Source of the DNA: Acidimicrobiia bacterium
GTDB taxonomy: Bacteria; Actinomycetota; Acidimicrobiia; IMCC26256; PALSA-610
Direction of reading: 5' to 3'
DNA length: 47,721 nucleotides
Assembly (NCBI GenBank): GCA_017882905.1
Contig: JADGOO010000033.1
Location: 1 to 47,721 of the forward strand
Under the pieces are notes generated by a model that saw only the letters and a list, made by a program, of their open reading frames with translations, made no database searches and was not told the DNA's origin. Made by a program: the position numbers and the translations under genes. Positions 46,917 through 47,721 of the stretch are shown one piece after another (position 1 is the first letter of the stretch; every line of letters begins with the position of its first letter).

Positions 46917-47721
46917 GTGACCCACACGACCGAAGCCCACATCCGGCGGCTCCCCAAGGTGGAGCTGCACTGTCACGTCGAAGGCTCGGCACGCGCCACG
47001 ACCATCGCCGAGCTCGCGCGTGCCAACGACGTGGCGCTGCCTGTCGACGACCCGAACGACCTGTTCGCGTTCACCGACCTCAACCAGTTCCTCAGGATCT
47101 ACGACGTGATCTGCCGGAGCTTGCGCACCGTCGACGACTTTCGGCGCATCACCTACGAGGCCCTCGAAGACGGCGCGGCTGCCGGCGTGCGCTACCGCGA
47201 GATGTTCTTCTCGCCGGGCTTCGTGGTGAAGCTCGGCGTATCCGTCGAAACGGTCTGGGAAGGTGTGCGCGCCGGCGTGAAGGACGCGCAGACGGATCTC
47301 GACGTGCGCTGCCGCATGATCCTCGACTTCGACAAGCCCTCGGGTCCGGGGCACGCGCTCGAGATGGCCGAGTTCGCCGCCGAGCAGGATCGCGACGAGC
47401 TCGTCGGGCTCGGCGCGGATTCGGTCGAGCGCGATGTGAACCACACTGCCTTTGCGCCGGCGTTCGCGCGGGCCGCCGAGCTCGGGCTCCGTCGCACCAT
47501 CCATGCCGGTGAAGACGGCCCGGTCGACAACATCCGGATCGCGATCGAAGACCTCGGTGTCGAACGGGTCGACCACGGGTTCCGCTTGCTCGACGATGCC
47601 GATCTCACGCAACGCGTCGCCGATGCGGGGATCCCGCTCACCGTGTGTCCGACGTCGAACGTCGTCATCGCGCACGTCGTTCCGAACGTCGCGGCGCACC
47701 CCTTTGCGGAGCAGCGCCGGC
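46917..47721 (+). CDS. adenosine deaminase-family protein (copy 2), 3' end outside window
   Basis: The first 268 codons of a zinc deaminase run off the window with no stop. Motifs are KVELHCHVEGSARA (HxHxEG, about 15-28), EMFFSPGF, TIHAGEDGPVDN (His, Glu), VDHGFRLLDDADL (His) and CPTSNVVI; the zinc Asp would lie beyond the end. It differs from copy 1 at 37781 in the HAGED and GFR segments and is closer to classical adenosine deaminases. GTG 46917 is 17 bp after the IPNS-like gene. Two adenosine-deaminase-type genes at opposite ends of divergent transcripts imply two different purine substrates or steps. Confidence 0.87.
   Translation, partial: MTHTTEAHIRRLPKVELHCHVEGSARATTIAELARANDVALPVDDPNDLFAFTDLNQFLRIYDVICRSLRTVDDFRRITYEALEDGAAAGVRYREMFFSPGFVVKLGVSVETVWEGVRAGVKDAQTDLDVRCRMILDFDKPSGPGHALEMAEFAAEQDRDELVGLGADSVERDVNHTAFAPAFARAAELGLRRTIHAGEDGPVDNIRIAIEDLGVERVDHGFRLLDDADLTQRVADAGIPLTVCPTSNVVIAHVVPNVAAHPFAEQRR

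Noticed and set aside
1-47721. Mobile element, prophage, CRISPR array or tRNA/rRNA
   Set aside because: No transposase, integrase, phage gene, direct-repeat array or cloverleaf-like sequence was recognised on either strand.

Overview
The window is GC-rich chromosomal DNA of an actinobacterium. The evidence is the divergent leuCD / NdgR-type regulator pair, an F420-type (LLM) oxidoreductase, a DUF1003 protein, frequent GTG starts, tight ATGA/GTGA gene overlaps and many apparently leaderless promoters in which a -10 hexamer lies 6-7 nt before the start codon. A member of the class Acidimicrobiia would fit, but the class cannot be fixed from sequence alone. I see no tRNA, rRNA, CRISPR array, integrase or transposase.

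Region 1 (1-6.6 kb) is core metabolism. It holds the 3' part of leuA, a SAM methyltransferase, a small membrane protein, a secreted Hcp-fold protein, leuD and leuC on the minus strand, a divergent IclR/NdgR regulator with a clear operator, and an orphan winged-helix regulator. Region 2 (6.6-10.9 kb) encodes an ATP-dependent hydantoinase/oxoprolinase pair (HyuA/HyuB) and an autoregulated ArsR-SRPBCC fusion.

Region 3 (10.9-28.1 kb) is the most striking part. An eight-gene minus-strand operon runs M20 carbamoylase, D-carbamoylase-type nitrilase, fused [2Fe-2S]-molybdopterin xanthine-dehydrogenase-like enzyme (XdhD type), SsnA-like amidohydrolase, F420-type oxidoreductase, 2,3-diaminopropionate ammonia-lyase, hydantoinase and a second amidohydrolase. 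Homologues of XdhD, SsnA, HyuA and YgeX form the enterobacterial and gut-bacterial purine/uric acid cluster, so this looks like a rearranged actinobacterial version of a purine-to-diaminopropionate-to-pyruvate route. A short YheO/DauR-type regulator sits between this operon and a divergent one encoding a three-subunit xanthine dehydrogenase, a deaminase and a ferritin-like protein. Nearly identical TTGACA-TTT-TGTCAA palindromes lie in front of both operons.

Region 4 (28.1-47.7 kb) carries further purine- or nucleobase-like catabolic functions: an 8-oxoguanine-deaminase-like enzyme, three isopenicillin-N-synthase-like non-heme iron enzymes, a deacetylase-type amidohydrolase, an orphan molybdenum hydroxylase large subunit and a deaminase paralogue lacking its catalytic Asp. 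It also has an eight-gene operon: Rieske oxygenase, PhyH dioxygenase, deaminase, NMT1-type ABC importer (lipoprotein, ATPase, two permeases) and an adenosine-deaminase-like protein. In all, ten amidohydrolase-superfamily proteins, three molybdenum hydroxylases and six candidate non-heme-iron enzymes lie within about 37 kb. This suggests uptake and stepwise dismantling of substituted purines, hydantoins or related N-heterocycles. The individual substrates are inference.
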